Assembly (NCBI RefSeq): GCF_004151235.1
Contig: NZ_JUIV01000005.1
Coordinates: forward strand, 1-64,000
From: Flavobacterium anhuiense
GTDB lineage: Bacteria; Bacteroidota; Bacteroidia; Flavobacteriales; Flavobacteriaceae
Reading direction: 5' to 3'
DNA: 64,000 nt
Under the pieces are notes generated by a model, which made no database searches, was not told where the DNA came from, and saw only the letters and a program-made list of their open reading frames with translations. Below are positions 25,014 through 34,454 of the stretch, piece by piece (position 1 is the first letter of the stretch; each line of letters starts with the position of its first letter). A program made the translations under genes and the position numbers.

Positions 25014-26774
25014 CTAGAAAAAAGTCAATCCAAAACTCCATCCTATCCATCCCAGAATATCTTTGCTGTTATTTTTGATTATAGTAGAGTGTTTAGTACG
25101 ATCTTGAACAAATGTCGAAGTATTTAAATTACCGTCTTTATCTTGTTTCTCAGACCAATAAAAATTCAGAGAAGGACCTGCGGATATTGCTACGCCTTTG
25201 CACAATTGAAAAGAAAAAGAGGAATCAAATTTGGATAAGGAATTATAGATATCCCAATTTCCTAAATAAAGATACTGTGTGCTAAATTCGGGATTAAAAG
25301 TGAAGCGTTTCCCTAACGGAATGTTCTTTCCTAGTCCAATTCCAAAAGAAAAAAGATTTTCTTCGTCTTTTCGATCGCTTCTTCCCGCCATCAAAATAGT
25401 ATACATTTTATGATCTCCTGTTTTTACAGCAAGATTAATATCTGAAATTTCGTTGCTTGTAACACTGATTTTCTTGTAACCGTCTTTTTTAAAGTTTAAG
25501 AGACCAAAACTATAACCAGAAGGCGAATCTGTAATGTTGACTAATCCAAATTGGACTCCTTGTAATTCTTTAGCATAATTAAAAAGTCCAGTAATTTGAG
25601 CACCACGCACTGTGTCTTTTCCGATATTGCAAATCCCTGAAAACTGTAATCCGTTTTGCGACCCCTTTACAGTGTTGCTAATTCCTGCAATTTGAAGCCC
25701 TTTTGAGTCTTTATATACATTGTTATAGATACCCCCCATTTGCAAACCAACTTGCGAACCTTTCACACTATTATGAATACCGCTTATCTGCAATCCTCTT
25801 AAATTGCCAAAAACATTATTATAGATTCCGGCTAACTGAATTCCGTTTACAGATCCTCCAACGGTGTTAAATATTCCGGCCATTTGAAGCGCATCAACAT
25901 TCATACGGTTAATATTATAAAGTCCAGCCATTTCTAATCCGCGAACTCCAGCATTATAACCTCCTAATATATTTAGCGAAAAATTATTGACAATCTGCGT
26001 ATTCAGCATTCCTCGCGTGCTGATACTCGGAATTAAAGAAGCCTGCACGGGAACTTTAGAAATAAATCCGCCCAGATTGAGCGCTTGTATTTTTTGTTTG
26101 GAAGAAATAAAGAAACGGCCAATTCCTGATCTTTCAATTTCAGAAAAATCACCATCAATATAATCTGTTTTATTCTTCTTGTCTCCCATCTGAATTTTAA
26201 TTTCAGAAAGAAATACCATCGTCACCGTTTTATAATTCTCCTTAACTGCTGTCAATTCTATGGCTTGAGGTGCATTTTTTAATCGAAGTTCAAAAAAACC
26301 ATCTTTATTGGTCAATGTAGACAGCAGTGCATTTTTCTCCAATACACTCACATTCTCAAGGCGATTGTTCGTTTTTGTATCTATAATATAACCGATTACA
26401 ATTTGCTGTCCGTCACTCATAACGGTATTTTTCTCCAATACAAGAGCCAATTCTAAAGGAGCGTAACGCACAATAATATATCCTGGAGATTCTTTATATT
26501 CATATTTGGCCCCCAGCAACTGGTCTAAAACTCCTTTTATGGAAGTATTATCAGCATGAATGCTAACGATGCTATCTTTTACAGCCAGTTTGCCATAATA
26601 CGCAAATCTAAAACTTCCTTTTTCTTCCATTAAATCCAAAACATTGCTTAATGGTTTCTTGTCTGCATGAACAGATATTTCGTTTTCTAATATGGACTGC
26701 GCATTTACTTTAAAAAAGATGCTCGAAATGATAAAGAAAATGACTGTGAAAACAAGCTTTGCGTTACTTGGCAT
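25014..26774 (-). CDS. STN-domain surface protein with repeated central region
   Basis: This 586-residue protein has a leader ending FFKVNAQ (residues 1-26). Residues about 30-90 form an STN domain (secretin/TonB N-terminal), as in FecA-type receptors. Residues about 120-200 resemble a carboxypeptidase-regulatory-like beta domain. Residues about 255-420 are imperfect tandem repeats of the type GLQMAGIYNNVxG, the LA_2272-type surface repeat. The C-terminus ends WSFGLTFF, an aromatic end typical of outer-membrane beta barrels. There is no TonB plug domain, so it is not a complete TonB-dependent receptor. STN domains usually pair with FecI/FecR systems, none of which is adjacent. Confidence 0.75.
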   Translation of the reverse strand: MPSNAKLVFTVIFFIISSIFFKVNAQSILENEISVHADKKPLSNVLDLMEEKGSFRFAYYGKLAVKDSIVSIHADNTSIKGVLDQLLGAKYEYKESPGYIIVRYAPLELALVLEKNTVMSDGQQIVIGYIIDTKTNNRLENVSVLEKNALLSTLTNKDGFFELRLKNAPQAIELTAVKENYKTVTMVFLSEIKIQMGDKKNKTDYIDGDFSEIERSGIGRFFISSKQKIQALNLGGFISKVPVQASLIPSISTRGMLNTQIVNNFSLNILGGYNAGVRGLEMAGLYNINRMNVDALQMAGIFNTVGGSVNGIQLAGIYNNVFGNLRGLQISGIHNSVKGSQVGLQMGGIYNNVYKDSKGLQIAGISNTVKGSQNGLQFSGICNIGKDTVRGAQITGLFNYAKELQGVQFGLVNITDSPSGYSFGLLNFKKDGYKKISVTSNEISDINLAVKTGDHKMYTILMAGRSDRKDEENLFSFGIGLGKNIPLGKRFTFNPEFSTQYLYLGNWDIYNSLSKFDSSFSFQLCKGVAISAGPSLNFYWSEKQDKDGNLNTSTFVQDRTKHSTIIKNNSKDILGWIGWSFGLTFF

Positions 26775-27205
26775 ATAAAAGGGATATGATAATTTAATGA
26801 ATCAAATCTTGGATCCAATAATTGAGTTTTCAAAAATACCTCAATTCATATATTTTCAATAATCATTTTTATAATTTTTTACTTCTTTTTTCTTACTAAC
26901 ATGAAGCTGCTTTAAAAAAAAGTATTCGCAAATGGCATTAGCAGTATTACAACGATTTAGTTGAAAAACAGCAATAATAAGCGTAATTTTTACACATAAA
27001 AAGTATCACAATAAAGACCAAAAGTGAACGATTTTACCCCTCATTTTTCAGCATTTTTCTCTAACTTAGCGGTCTACATTTTGAAATGTAAGATTAAAAT
27101 AACCATTGTTTTGCTGCAAAACATTGAATGAAAAAGAATTACCATACTTTCTCTTACTTTTTGCTGCTAAAACATTTCTTCTAATAATTTAGTTAATTGA
27201 AAACT
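26775..27205. other. Divergent gap between STN protein and gnd operon
   Basis: The 431-base region is AT-rich and has no credible gene. It must hold the promoters of both neighbours. The best gnd-side -7 candidate I see is TAACTTAG near 27061-27068, which departs from consensus at one key base; I would not call it firmly. Confidence 0.4.
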
Positions 27206-28615
27206 ATGAGCAAATTTGATTTTGGAATTGTAGGACTCGGTGTAATGGGCCGTAACTTACTTTTAAATATCGCCAGCCATAACTTTGCGGCTGCAGGTTT
27301 AGACTTAGACACCGAAAAAGTCAATTCACTTCAACAAGAAGCCGACGCCAATCACACTATTGAAGCAACGACAGATGTAAAACATTTTGTGGAGCTTATT
27401 CAGCAGCCAAGAGCGATTATGTTATTGGTTCCTGCTGGAAAACCAGTTGACAGCGCTATCGCTAGTTTATTGCCTCACTTGGATAAAGGAGACATCATTA
27501 TCGACGGCGGAAACACTTATTTTACAGATACTGACAGAAGATTTTTGGAACTGTCTGAAAAAGGAATTCACTTCTTCGGAATGGGAATTTCTGGAGGTGA
27601 AAAAGGAGCACGTTTAGGTCCTGCTATGATGCCGGGTGGCGATCAAAAAGCTTATGAAAGACTTCGTCCTATTTTTGAAGCGATTGCAGCAAAAGTAGAC
27701 GGCGAACCTTGCGTTGAATATTTAGGAAACGGTTCTGCTGGAAACTACGTAAAAATGGTTCACAACGGAATTGAATACGGAATCATGCAGTTGATTTCTG
27801 AGATTTATGACTTAATGAAAAGAGGTTATAAATTGGATGATGAAACGATTCAGAAAACTTTTGCTGAATGGAATCAGACAGATGATTTAAGATCGTATTT
27901 GATTGAAATTACCGGAAACATCTTAAAACAAAAAGATGAAGACGGAACGCAATTAATCAACAAAATCTCAGATTGGGCAAGATCTAAAGGTACAGGAAAA
28001 TGGACTTCGCAAAATGCAATGGATTTACAAGTTCCAGTTCCAACTATCGACGCAGCAGTTAACATGCGTGATATGTCTAAAACAAAACCTGAAAGAATTG
28101 AAGCAGCTAAGAAATTAGTTTGGAATGCTGATGAAACAAACGTTTCTCAAAGCGAAGCTATTGCTGCTTTAAAATCGGCTTTGTTTTTTTCTATCGTTGT
28201 AACTTATGCTCAAGGTTTAGCTCAGCTTCACACGGCTTCTAAAGAATACAACTACGGATTAAATCTGGAAACGGTTGCTAAAATCTGGCGTGGCGGATGC
28301 ATTATTCGTGCGACAATTTTAGAAGATTTCAGAAAAGCATACGTGGCAAAAGCAGATTTGCCAAACTTACTTTTGGATGGCGGAATCGCTTCAAAATTAG
28401 TAGACAACCAATCAGGAATGAGAGCGGTTATTCAGTTTGCAGTTCAAAAAGGATTGCCGGTTTCAGGATTAATGAATTCATTATCGTATTTTGACGCTTA
28501 CCGTTCTGCTAATCTTCCAACTAACTTAATTCAGGCACAGCGAGATTATTTTGGAGCGCATACTTACGAGCGTATCGACAAAGAGGGCGTTTTCCATACA
28601 CAATGGACTGAATAA
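27206..28615 (+). CDS. gnd: 6-phosphogluconate dehydrogenase, decarboxylating
   Basis: The ATG at 27206 (MSKFDFGIVGLGVMG) is preferred over the in-frame TTG three codons earlier, giving 469 residues, the usual length. The enzyme converts 6-phosphogluconate to ribulose 5-phosphate with NADP and CO2 release. The N-terminal dinucleotide motif is GLGVMGRNL. The substrate-binding segments GISGGEKGARLGP and MVHNGIEYG are present; the family usually has GIEYGDMQ and here it reads GIEYGIMQ. It leads the operon gnd-zwf-pgl, with 30 nt to zwf, so all three oxidative pentose phosphate enzymes are made together. Confidence 0.97.
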   Translation: MSKFDFGIVGLGVMGRNLLLNIASHNFAAAGLDLDTEKVNSLQQEADANHTIEATTDVKHFVELIQQPRAIMLLVPAGKPVDSAIASLLPHLDKGDIIIDGGNTYFTDTDRRFLELSEKGIHFFGMGISGGEKGARLGPAMMPGGDQKAYERLRPIFEAIAAKVDGEPCVEYLGNGSAGNYVKMVHNGIEYGIMQLISEIYDLMKRGYKLDDETIQKTFAEWNQTDDLRSYLIEITGNILKQKDEDGTQLINKISDWARSKGTGKWTSQNAMDLQVPVPTIDAAVNMRDMSKTKPERIEAAKKLVWNADETNVSQSEAIAALKSALFFSIVVTYAQGLAQLHTASKEYNYGLNLETVAKIWRGGCIIRATILEDFRKAYVAKADLPNLLLDGGIASKLVDNQSGMRAVIQFAVQKGLPVSGLMNSLSYFDAYRSANLPTNLIQAQRDYFGAHTYERIDKEGVFHTQWTE

Positions 28616-28645
28616 CAACATAAAGCAACACAACTAAACCACACA

Positions 28646-30175
28646 ATGACTAAAAATAAACTAAAGAATCCAACCATCATTGTTATTTTTGGAGGAACCG
28701 GAGACTTGGCAAAGAGAAAACTCTTTCCCGCTTTTCAAAATCTGTATCTTGACGGACGTATGTCTGAACAGTTTCAGATTATTGCTCTTGGAAGAGCTGA
28801 AAAAACCAATGAAGATTTTCGCGCTTATGTGGCAGAAAATCTAAATTTATTTTCAAGAAGAAAAGGGGTTAATGATCCTGAGACAGAAAAGTTTCTTTCG
28901 CACATTACCTACCACAGTCTTGACATTGACAAAGAAGAATCGTACATCGGATTAAACGAGAAAATCAACAATTTTGATCTGGCTTTTGGCGAACGCTCTA
29001 ATCGTCTTTTCTATCTTTCGATTACGCCTTCTTTTATTTCGACAATTTCGAGCAATATCAAGAAAATTGGTCTGGCGGCAAATCCAAAGCAAGACCGTAT
29101 TATTATTGAAAAACCTTTTGGTTACGATAAAGCTTCTGCAATCGAGTTGAATGAAATGCTTTCGCAAACTTTCAAAGAAGAGCAGATTTACAGAATCGAT
29201 CATTATTTAGGAAAAGAAACGGTTCAGAATATTTTGGCTTTCCGTTTTGGAAACTCGATGTTTGAGCCATTATGGAGCCGTAATTTTATTGATTTCGTGC
29301 AAATTACCGTTGCAGAAGAAGTCGGCGTTGAAGAACGTGGCGGATTCTACGAAGGTGTTGGCGCTTTAAAAGATATGATTCAGAATCACTTGCTGCAGAT
29401 TTTATGCATGACGGCTATGGAAGCTCCTGCTTCTTTAAATGCTGATGACATTCGTAATAGAAAAGCAGATGTTTTAAAGTCAATTCGTCGTATTAAACCG
29501 GAAGAAGTTGATCATTATATTGTAAGAGGTCAATACGATGCGGGTGAAATAAAAGGAGTTCCAGTTCCAGGCTATCGTCAGGATAAAGGCATTGCACCAG
29601 ATTCTAATACAGAAACTTATGTGGCAATGAAAATCTATTTGGACAACTGGAGATGGCAAGGAATTCCGTTCTATTTGCGTTCTGGGAAAAGAATGGAAGA
29701 AAAACAATCTTCAATCATTATTCAGTTTAAACCAGTTCCGCATTCTTCATTTTCTTATGGAAAAGAAGGAATGACACCAAACCGACTGATTATCAACATT
29801 CAGCCTTCAATGGACATTAAACTGCAGTTTATGACCAAAAAACCAGGTTTATCAATGTCTTTAAGACCTGCTGAAATGGTTTTTGATTATTTTGCTTGTT
29901 CAACCATGTCGCCAGAAGCATACGAAACCTTAATTGCAGATGCACTTTTAGGAGACCCTACTCTATTTATGCGTTGGGATCAAGTGGAAGAAGCTTGGGA
30001 TGCAATTGATACGATTCAGCAAGTTTGGAAAACAACTGCTCCTAAGAATTTCCCAAATTACAAAGCAGGAAGCTGGGGACCAGAAGAAGCTGACGAATTG
30101 TTGGCGCGTCAAGGCCACAAATGGATTCCGAATACACAAACAAAAGAAGAAGTTTTAAATGATACAGATTTATAA
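28646..30175 (+). CDS. zwf: Glucose-6-phosphate 1-dehydrogenase
   Basis: This 509-residue enzyme oxidises glucose 6-phosphate to 6-phosphogluconolactone. The nucleotide-binding motif is IFGGTGDLAKRKL at the N-terminus. The active-site signature RIDHYLGKE is near residue 180. Length and motif order are those of a full bacterial G6PD. Its stop overlaps the start of pgl by 17 bases, so translation of the lactonase is coupled. It supplies NADPH, which fits the oxidative-stress genes elsewhere in the window but needs no special link. Confidence 0.97.
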   Translation: MTKNKLKNPTIIVIFGGTGDLAKRKLFPAFQNLYLDGRMSEQFQIIALGRAEKTNEDFRAYVAENLNLFSRRKGVNDPETEKFLSHITYHSLDIDKEESYIGLNEKINNFDLAFGERSNRLFYLSITPSFISTISSNIKKIGLAANPKQDRIIIEKPFGYDKASAIELNEMLSQTFKEEQIYRIDHYLGKETVQNILAFRFGNSMFEPLWSRNFIDFVQITVAEEVGVEERGGFYEGVGALKDMIQNHLLQILCMTAMEAPASLNADDIRNRKADVLKSIRRIKPEEVDHYIVRGQYDAGEIKGVPVPGYRQDKGIAPDSNTETYVAMKIYLDNWRWQGIPFYLRSGKRMEEKQSSIIIQFKPVPHSSFSYGKEGMTPNRLIINIQPSMDIKLQFMTKKPGLSMSLRPAEMVFDYFACSTMSPEAYETLIADALLGDPTLFMRWDQVEEAWDAIDTIQQVWKTTAPKNFPNYKAGSWGPEEADELLARQGHKWIPNTQTKEEVLNDTDL

Positions 30176-30875
30176 TAATACAGAAGAAATTAATACTACA
30201 GCTGCAGATCTTTTTGTAGAATCGGCTCAGAAAGCAATTGCTGCAAAAGGCAAATTTACAGCTGTTCTTACAGGAGGTTCTTCTCCTGCTGGAATTTACA
30301 AATTATTAGCTTCTGATGTTTACAAAAACAAAATAGACTGGAGCAAAGTTTATATTTTTTGGGGTGATGAAAGATGGGTTCCGTTAAATGATGATTTGAG
30401 TAATGCAAAAATGTCTTATTCAACTTTATTGAGCCATGTTCCTATTCCGCAAGAGAACATTTTTGAAATGTACAAAGATGGCGTAACTCCTGAGGATTAT
30501 GCCGCTGAATACGAAAAGTCTATTAGAACTATTTTAGGCGAAGAAGGAAAATTTGATCTGATTTTACTAGGAATGGGAGACGACGGACACACGGCTTCTC
30601 TTTTCCCAGGCGAAGCAGTTCTAGAGGAGCAAACTAAATGGGTTGATGCTTATTATTTAGCTCCACAAAAAATGTATCGTATTACACTTACTGCTCCACT
30701 AATCAATAAAGCGGCAAAAATTGTTGTAGTGGCTTTTGGAGAAAAGAAAGTTCACGCTTTGAAAGAAGTGACAACTGGCGAATACAATCCGACTTTATAC
30801 CCAATGCAATTGATTAAACCCGTTTCTGGCGAATTATTGTTTTTGGTAGATAAAGTTGCTGCCGGGACAAACTAA
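30159..30875 (+). CDS. pgl: 6-phosphogluconolactonase
   Basis: This 238-residue protein is the DevB-type lactonase that hydrolyses the product of Zwf. It shows the family motifs TGGSSPAGIY, FWGDERWVP and LGMGDDGHTASLFPG. It overlaps the zwf 3' end by 17 nt and is followed by an intrinsic terminator, so it closes the operon. Having the lactonase last lets all three steps from glucose 6-phosphate to ribulose 5-phosphate come from one transcript. Confidence 0.96.
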   Translation: MIQIYNNTEEINTTAADLFVESAQKAIAAKGKFTAVLTGGSSPAGIYKLLASDVYKNKIDWSKVYIFWGDERWVPLNDDLSNAKMSYSTLLSHVPIPQENIFEMYKDGVTPEDYAAEYEKSIRTILGEEGKFDLILLGMGDDGHTASLFPGEAVLEEQTKWVDAYYLAPQKMYRITLTAPLINKAAKIVVVAFGEKKVHALKEVTTGEYNPTLYPMQLIKPVSGELLFLVDKVAAGTN

Positions 30876-30901
30876 GAAATTGTTTTATAACTATAGAAAC
30901 T

Positions 30902-30934
30902 AAGGTTTATGCTGAAAAGTATAAACCTTTTTTT
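30902..30934 (+). terminator. Intrinsic terminator of gnd-zwf-pgl
   Basis: AAGGTTTAT pairs with ATAAACCTT, followed by a T run, 27 nt after the pgl stop. Confidence 0.85.
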
Positions 30935-30936
30935 GT

Positions 30937-31184
30937 TTCACGCAGATTTTAAAAAGATTTAAGCAAATCAACACAGATTTTTTTATTTTTTTTCTCGCAG
31001 ATTTAGCAGATATGGCAGATAAAATTTTAAAAAGAAAAAAATCCGCTGAATCTGCTAGATCTGCGGGAGTAAACTTTGTAGCCAATGCATAACTTTTTTA
31101 TTTTTCTCTCTCGCAGATATGGCAGATGAAATTTAAAAAAAAAATCCGCGGAATCGGCTTAAATCTTTTTTAATCTGCGTGAAA
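30937..31184. repeat. Nested CGCAGATT-family repeats
   Basis: TTTCACGCAGATT at 30937-30949 faces AATCTGCGTGAAA at 31172-31184. Two further CTCGCAGAT units with CGGAAT/GATTCxGCGGA partners are nested between. The remaining part up to 31353 is AT-rich; a -7-like TAATTTTG sits at 31266-31273 before the next gene. No gene is seen in 30876-31353. Confidence 0.7.
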
Positions 31185-31353
31185 CTTTAAAATATAGACA
31201 AAGCACACAAAAACCATAGAACACTGAAAAACAATAATTTAAACAAATCACATTCATTTTTTACTTAATTTTGTTTAATACTCTCCGAATCATCTAAATC
31301 ATTCTACTTACAAAGCTTTTACACTGATTATCCAATTTTAATTACATTTTGCG

Positions 31354-33078
31354 ATGAAATATAATTACTTCCTAATTGGTGTTTTTCTTCTTTTGGTTGG
31401 TTGTAAAGATAAAAACACAGAGCCCAAATCTGTTAAAGTTAATGCCACACAAGGCTGTTACATTCCGAAAACGAACGATAAAGATTGGTACAGCCAAAAC
31501 AAAAAAGCGCCAAAGTTTAAAGGTCTTGATGGTGTGAATTTTAAAATTACAACCAATAATCCAGAAGCACAGGAATATTTCAACCAAGGAATGATGTTGG
31601 CGTACGGATTCAACCATGCTGAAGCTGCGAGATCCTTTTACGAAGCTTCTCGTTTAGATCCGAATTGCGCTATGGCGTATTGGGGTTTTGCTTATGTCTT
31701 AGGTCCCAATTACAATGCTGGAATGGAAGAAGATAATTTTCAGCGTGCTTATGACGCGGCTCAAAAAGCTAAAAAACTTTCTGCCAAGTGTTCTCCTAAA
31801 GAAATCGCTATGATTGATGCATTATTAGTTCGCTATGCTAAAAATCCTCCTGCTGATAGAAAACCGCTTGACATAGCGTATGCCGAAGCAATGAAAAAAG
31901 TATATACTCAGTTTCCTTCAGATCCAGATATTGGTGCGCTTTACGCGGAATCTCAAATGAATCTCCATCCGTGGGATTTGTATGAAAAAAGCACTGGAAT
32001 ACCTAAAAAATGGACTCCAGAAATACTGGCTGTTTTAAACGAATTAATTAAAAAAAATCCGAAGCATCCTGGCGCGCATCATTTTTTGGTTCATGCTGTG
32101 GAAGCTTCCACTCATCCAGAAAATGGACTTAAAAGTGCTAAATTACTAGAAACTTTAGTTCCGGGTTCGGGACATTTGGTGCATATGCCATCTCATATTT
32201 ACATTCGAACAGGAGATTATCATGAAGGCACGCTTTCCAACATTGAAGCGATTCGAATTGATAGTTTGTATTCCACTGCCTGTAATGCACAAGGCGCTTA
32301 TCCTCTAGCCTATTATCCGCACAATTATCATTTTTTAGTGGCTACAGCGGCTTTAGAAGGAAATTCAAAATTAGCTTGGGAATCGGCACAAATATTACAG
32401 CAACATATGTCACCTAAAATCATGCGCGAAGCTGGCTGGGGAACTTTACAGCATTATTATAGCATTCCGTATTATATCGCTGTAAAATTCTCGATGTGGG
32501 ATAAAATTATGGAGATTTCGCAACCTAAAAATGATCTCGTATATCCAAACGCGATTTGGCATTATGCCAAAGGAATGGCATATCTCGGGAAAAATGATAT
32601 TGTCAATGCCGAAAAACAGCTTGCTTCTCTGAACCAATTAGCCAAAGACAAAACCTTAAAAGAAGTTACCATTTGGAATATCAATACCACGTATGATCTT
32701 GTTCAGATTTCTGCCAATGTTCTTTCAGCAGGAGTTGAAGCAAAAAAGAATAATCTGGATAAAGCGATTGTTCTTTTAAACAAAGCAATAGCAATTGAAG
32801 ATCAATTAAACTACAACGAACCGCCAGATTGGTTTTTCTCCGTTAGACATTATTTAGGAACTGTTTTACTAAAAGCTGGAAAATATGCCGAAGCTGAAAA
32901 AATCTACAGACAAGATTTACAAACGCTTCCAAAAAATGGCTTCGCCTTAATCGGACTTTATAATGCTCTAACGCTACAGAAAAAAGAAAAAGAGGCTTTA
33001 CAAATTAAAACCTCTTTTGATACTGCTTGGCAATATGCTGATTTTGAGATTAAGGATTCTTCTAGTATTGTGGAGTGA
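31354..33078 (+). CDS. TPR lipoprotein
   Basis: This 574-residue lipoprotein has the lipobox LLVGC (Cys17). Helical tetratricopeptide-type repeats run along its length: the first near residues 70-110 (AQEYFNQGMMLAYGFNHAEAARSFYEA, AMAYWGFAYVLG) and the last near 500-560 (FFSVRHYLGTVLLKAGKYAEAEKIYRQ). Between them are conserved His-rich segments HFLVHAVEASTHPE and GHLVHMPSHIYIRTGDY, which could bind metal; this pattern recurs in a family of bacterial TPR lipoproteins of unknown function. Partner and role are unknown. It is monocistronic. Confidence 0.78.
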   Translation: MKYNYFLIGVFLLLVGCKDKNTEPKSVKVNATQGCYIPKTNDKDWYSQNKKAPKFKGLDGVNFKITTNNPEAQEYFNQGMMLAYGFNHAEAARSFYEASRLDPNCAMAYWGFAYVLGPNYNAGMEEDNFQRAYDAAQKAKKLSAKCSPKEIAMIDALLVRYAKNPPADRKPLDIAYAEAMKKVYTQFPSDPDIGALYAESQMNLHPWDLYEKSTGIPKKWTPEILAVLNELIKKNPKHPGAHHFLVHAVEASTHPENGLKSAKLLETLVPGSGHLVHMPSHIYIRTGDYHEGTLSNIEAIRIDSLYSTACNAQGAYPLAYYPHNYHFLVATAALEGNSKLAWESAQILQQHMSPKIMREAGWGTLQHYYSIPYYIAVKFSMWDKIMEISQPKNDLVYPNAIWHYAKGMAYLGKNDIVNAEKQLASLNQLAKDKTLKEVTIWNINTTYDLVQISANVLSAGVEAKKNNLDKAIVLLNKAIAIEDQLNYNEPPDWFFSVRHYLGTVLLKAGKYAEAEKIYRQDLQTLPKNGFALIGLYNALTLQKKEKEALQIKTSFDTAWQYADFEIKDSSSIVE

Positions 33079-33149
33079 TTTTACTTTTTAAGATGTCATC
33101 GTAAAAAGCCGAAGACTTTTATTACGTTTAGAAATTCTAAGACAAAAAA

Positions 33150-33176
33150 TGCGCAAAGTCTAGAGACATTTGCGCA
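33150..33176. repeat. Palindromic hairpin element, copy A
   Basis: TGCGCAAA and TTTGCGCA flank an inner GTCT-AG-AGAC stem. A nearly identical hairpin, inverted, lies at 34089-34113. They flank the toxin-remnant and immunity-like gene between them. Each could act as a terminator. Confidence 0.65.
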
Positions 33177-33274
33177 GCTTTTCAGTTTTAGAACTCTTTG
33201 CAGATCGAGAGCCCGATATGTTTATATTACTAAACTTTATACATTTTCAACGTTACTAAAATTTATAAACCAAC

Positions 33275-33943
33275 TTAATTTTTTTTTAATTTTAATAAAG
33301 CAGTATTATACTCTTCCACATTAATTTTTAATTTAACCCTATTTGATTTTAATTGACCATTAAAAAACTTTATTCCTTTATTAGAAATAGAATCTCGTTT
33401 TTCTTTAGACAATCTTTCATTAATAAATTTTTCTCCTTGTAAATAATTTATTTGTAAATAATACTCATTTCGTTTTAACACATAATATTTAAAAGTATTA
33501 TCGTCTAAATAGTTAACAAAACTTAACGGAATTTTAAAATGTAATATTTCATTAGGTTTAATTGTAAATAATTTTAAATTCCCACATATACTTCTACTAA
33601 TCCCTAAAATCTTATTGAAACCATTTGATTTTTCATCTTTACTAAAATCAGTTGAACCGTTATTTGTAAATATTAATTCATTCACTTGCATATTATCTTT
33701 ATTGTACAATTCAATCATAGGTGAAAAAAAAGAATTCTTATAATAATATTCTGGATATTCTACACAAGAGAATGAAATATCAATTAAGAAACAATAGCTT
33801 TCCTTCGTATTATTTTTAATATCGAACATTATAGAATCACCTGCTTTTAGAGATTTATTTAATATTTTAAAATCAAAATCATTTCTGTTTTGTGTAAATG
33901 CTAAACAAATTACAACTATAACTGCTATATAAAGTTTATTCAT
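33275..33943 (-). CDS. Secreted immunity-like protein of unknown family
   Basis: This 222-residue protein has an N-terminal signal peptide (about residues 1-17, ending LAFTQ). The rest is strongly AT-rich coding sequence, unlike the flanking core genes. A DUF-like beta-rich fold is suggested (KILNKSLKAGDSIMFDIKN, FTIKPNEILHFKIPLS). The family is not recognised. It begins 2 nt after the stop of a truncated frame whose C-terminus looks like a toxin or surface protein end (33946-34080). That tight linkage and export of the protein make an immunity function the best guess. Confidence 0.5.
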   Translation of the reverse strand: MNKLYIAVIVVICLAFTQNRNDFDFKILNKSLKAGDSIMFDIKNNTKESYCFLIDISFSCVEYPEYYYKNSFFSPMIELYNKDNMQVNELIFTNNGSTDFSKDEKSNGFNKILGISRSICGNLKLFTIKPNEILHFKIPLSFVNYLDDNTFKYYVLKRNEYYLQINYLQGEKFINERLSKEKRDSISNKGIKFFNGQLKSNRVKLKINVEEYNTALLKLKKN

Positions 33944-33945
33944 AA

Positions 33946-34080
33946 TTAATTAAATCCATTTAATAATTTATTCCAAAGTCCAACTTCGATTCTATAAGAA
34001 TCATATGCTGGAATATTTACTGGAGCACCAATAGTATTAAGTTGCCAAGTATAAGCCCCCAGCTCTCCGAAGTCTTCCCT
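33946..34080 (-). pseudogene. Truncated 3' end of a probable toxin or surface protein gene
   Basis: On the minus strand the frame reads GAYTWQLNTIGAPVNIP, then AYDSYRIEVGLWNKLLNGFN and stops at 33946-33948, 2 nt before the start of the 222-residue gene. The frame stays open further upstream, but it then runs into hairpin-element sequence at 34089-34113, so the gene is cut at about 34065-34090. No N-terminal part is present. The Trp/Tyr-rich end resembles C-termini of polymorphic toxins, but I cannot name a family. Confidence 0.5.
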
Positions 34081-34088
34081 GCTAACGC

Positions 34089-34113
34089 TGCGCAAATGTC
34101 TCTGACTTTGCGC
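34089..34113. repeat. Palindromic hairpin element, copy B (inverted)
   Basis: TGCGCAAATGTCTCT pairs across to GACTTTGCGC. It is copy A at 33150 in the opposite orientation with one base missing. Beyond it, up to 34380, the gap holds only AT-rich sequence with no gene. Confidence 0.6.
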
Positions 34114-34380
34114 CACCTTAAACGCTTTTAAAAAACAAAAGCATCTAGAAAGTCTCTAACTTTAAAATGAATACAAGTATAGAGATTTATTAATTTTAAA
34201 TCTAAAATCTACTACTTAAATATCAGCTTTTTCAAAATACATTAAGCATAAATCATTTACATAATAACTTATAGCGAAACAAAAATAATCAACCCTCTAA
34301 AAACCAACCCCAATTATTATCAAATTTTTAAATCTCATAGTTTTTAGAATAATTTTAAGAAACCTTATTTTTCAAATTAC

Positions 34381-34388
34381 TATATTTG
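34381..34388 (+). promoter_or_regulatory. -7 element before the 119-residue gene
   Basis: TATATTTG matches TAnnTTTG and lies 66 nt before the ATG at 34455. The -33 region is weak. Confidence 0.5.
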
Positions 34389-34454
34389 GCGCACTTTAAA
34401 GAATAATTAACCCCACTTTTTAAGGACCAAAATTGTAATTCCTGCTGTAGTTGT

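Noticed and set aside
27197..27205. TTG start for gnd three codons upstream
   Set aside because: The ATG at 27206 gives the usual length and the canonical N-terminus.
33150..34113. Insertion sequence bounded by inverted repeats
   Set aside because: No transposase frame lies between the hairpins and each hairpin is itself a palindrome, more like a terminator or REP element.
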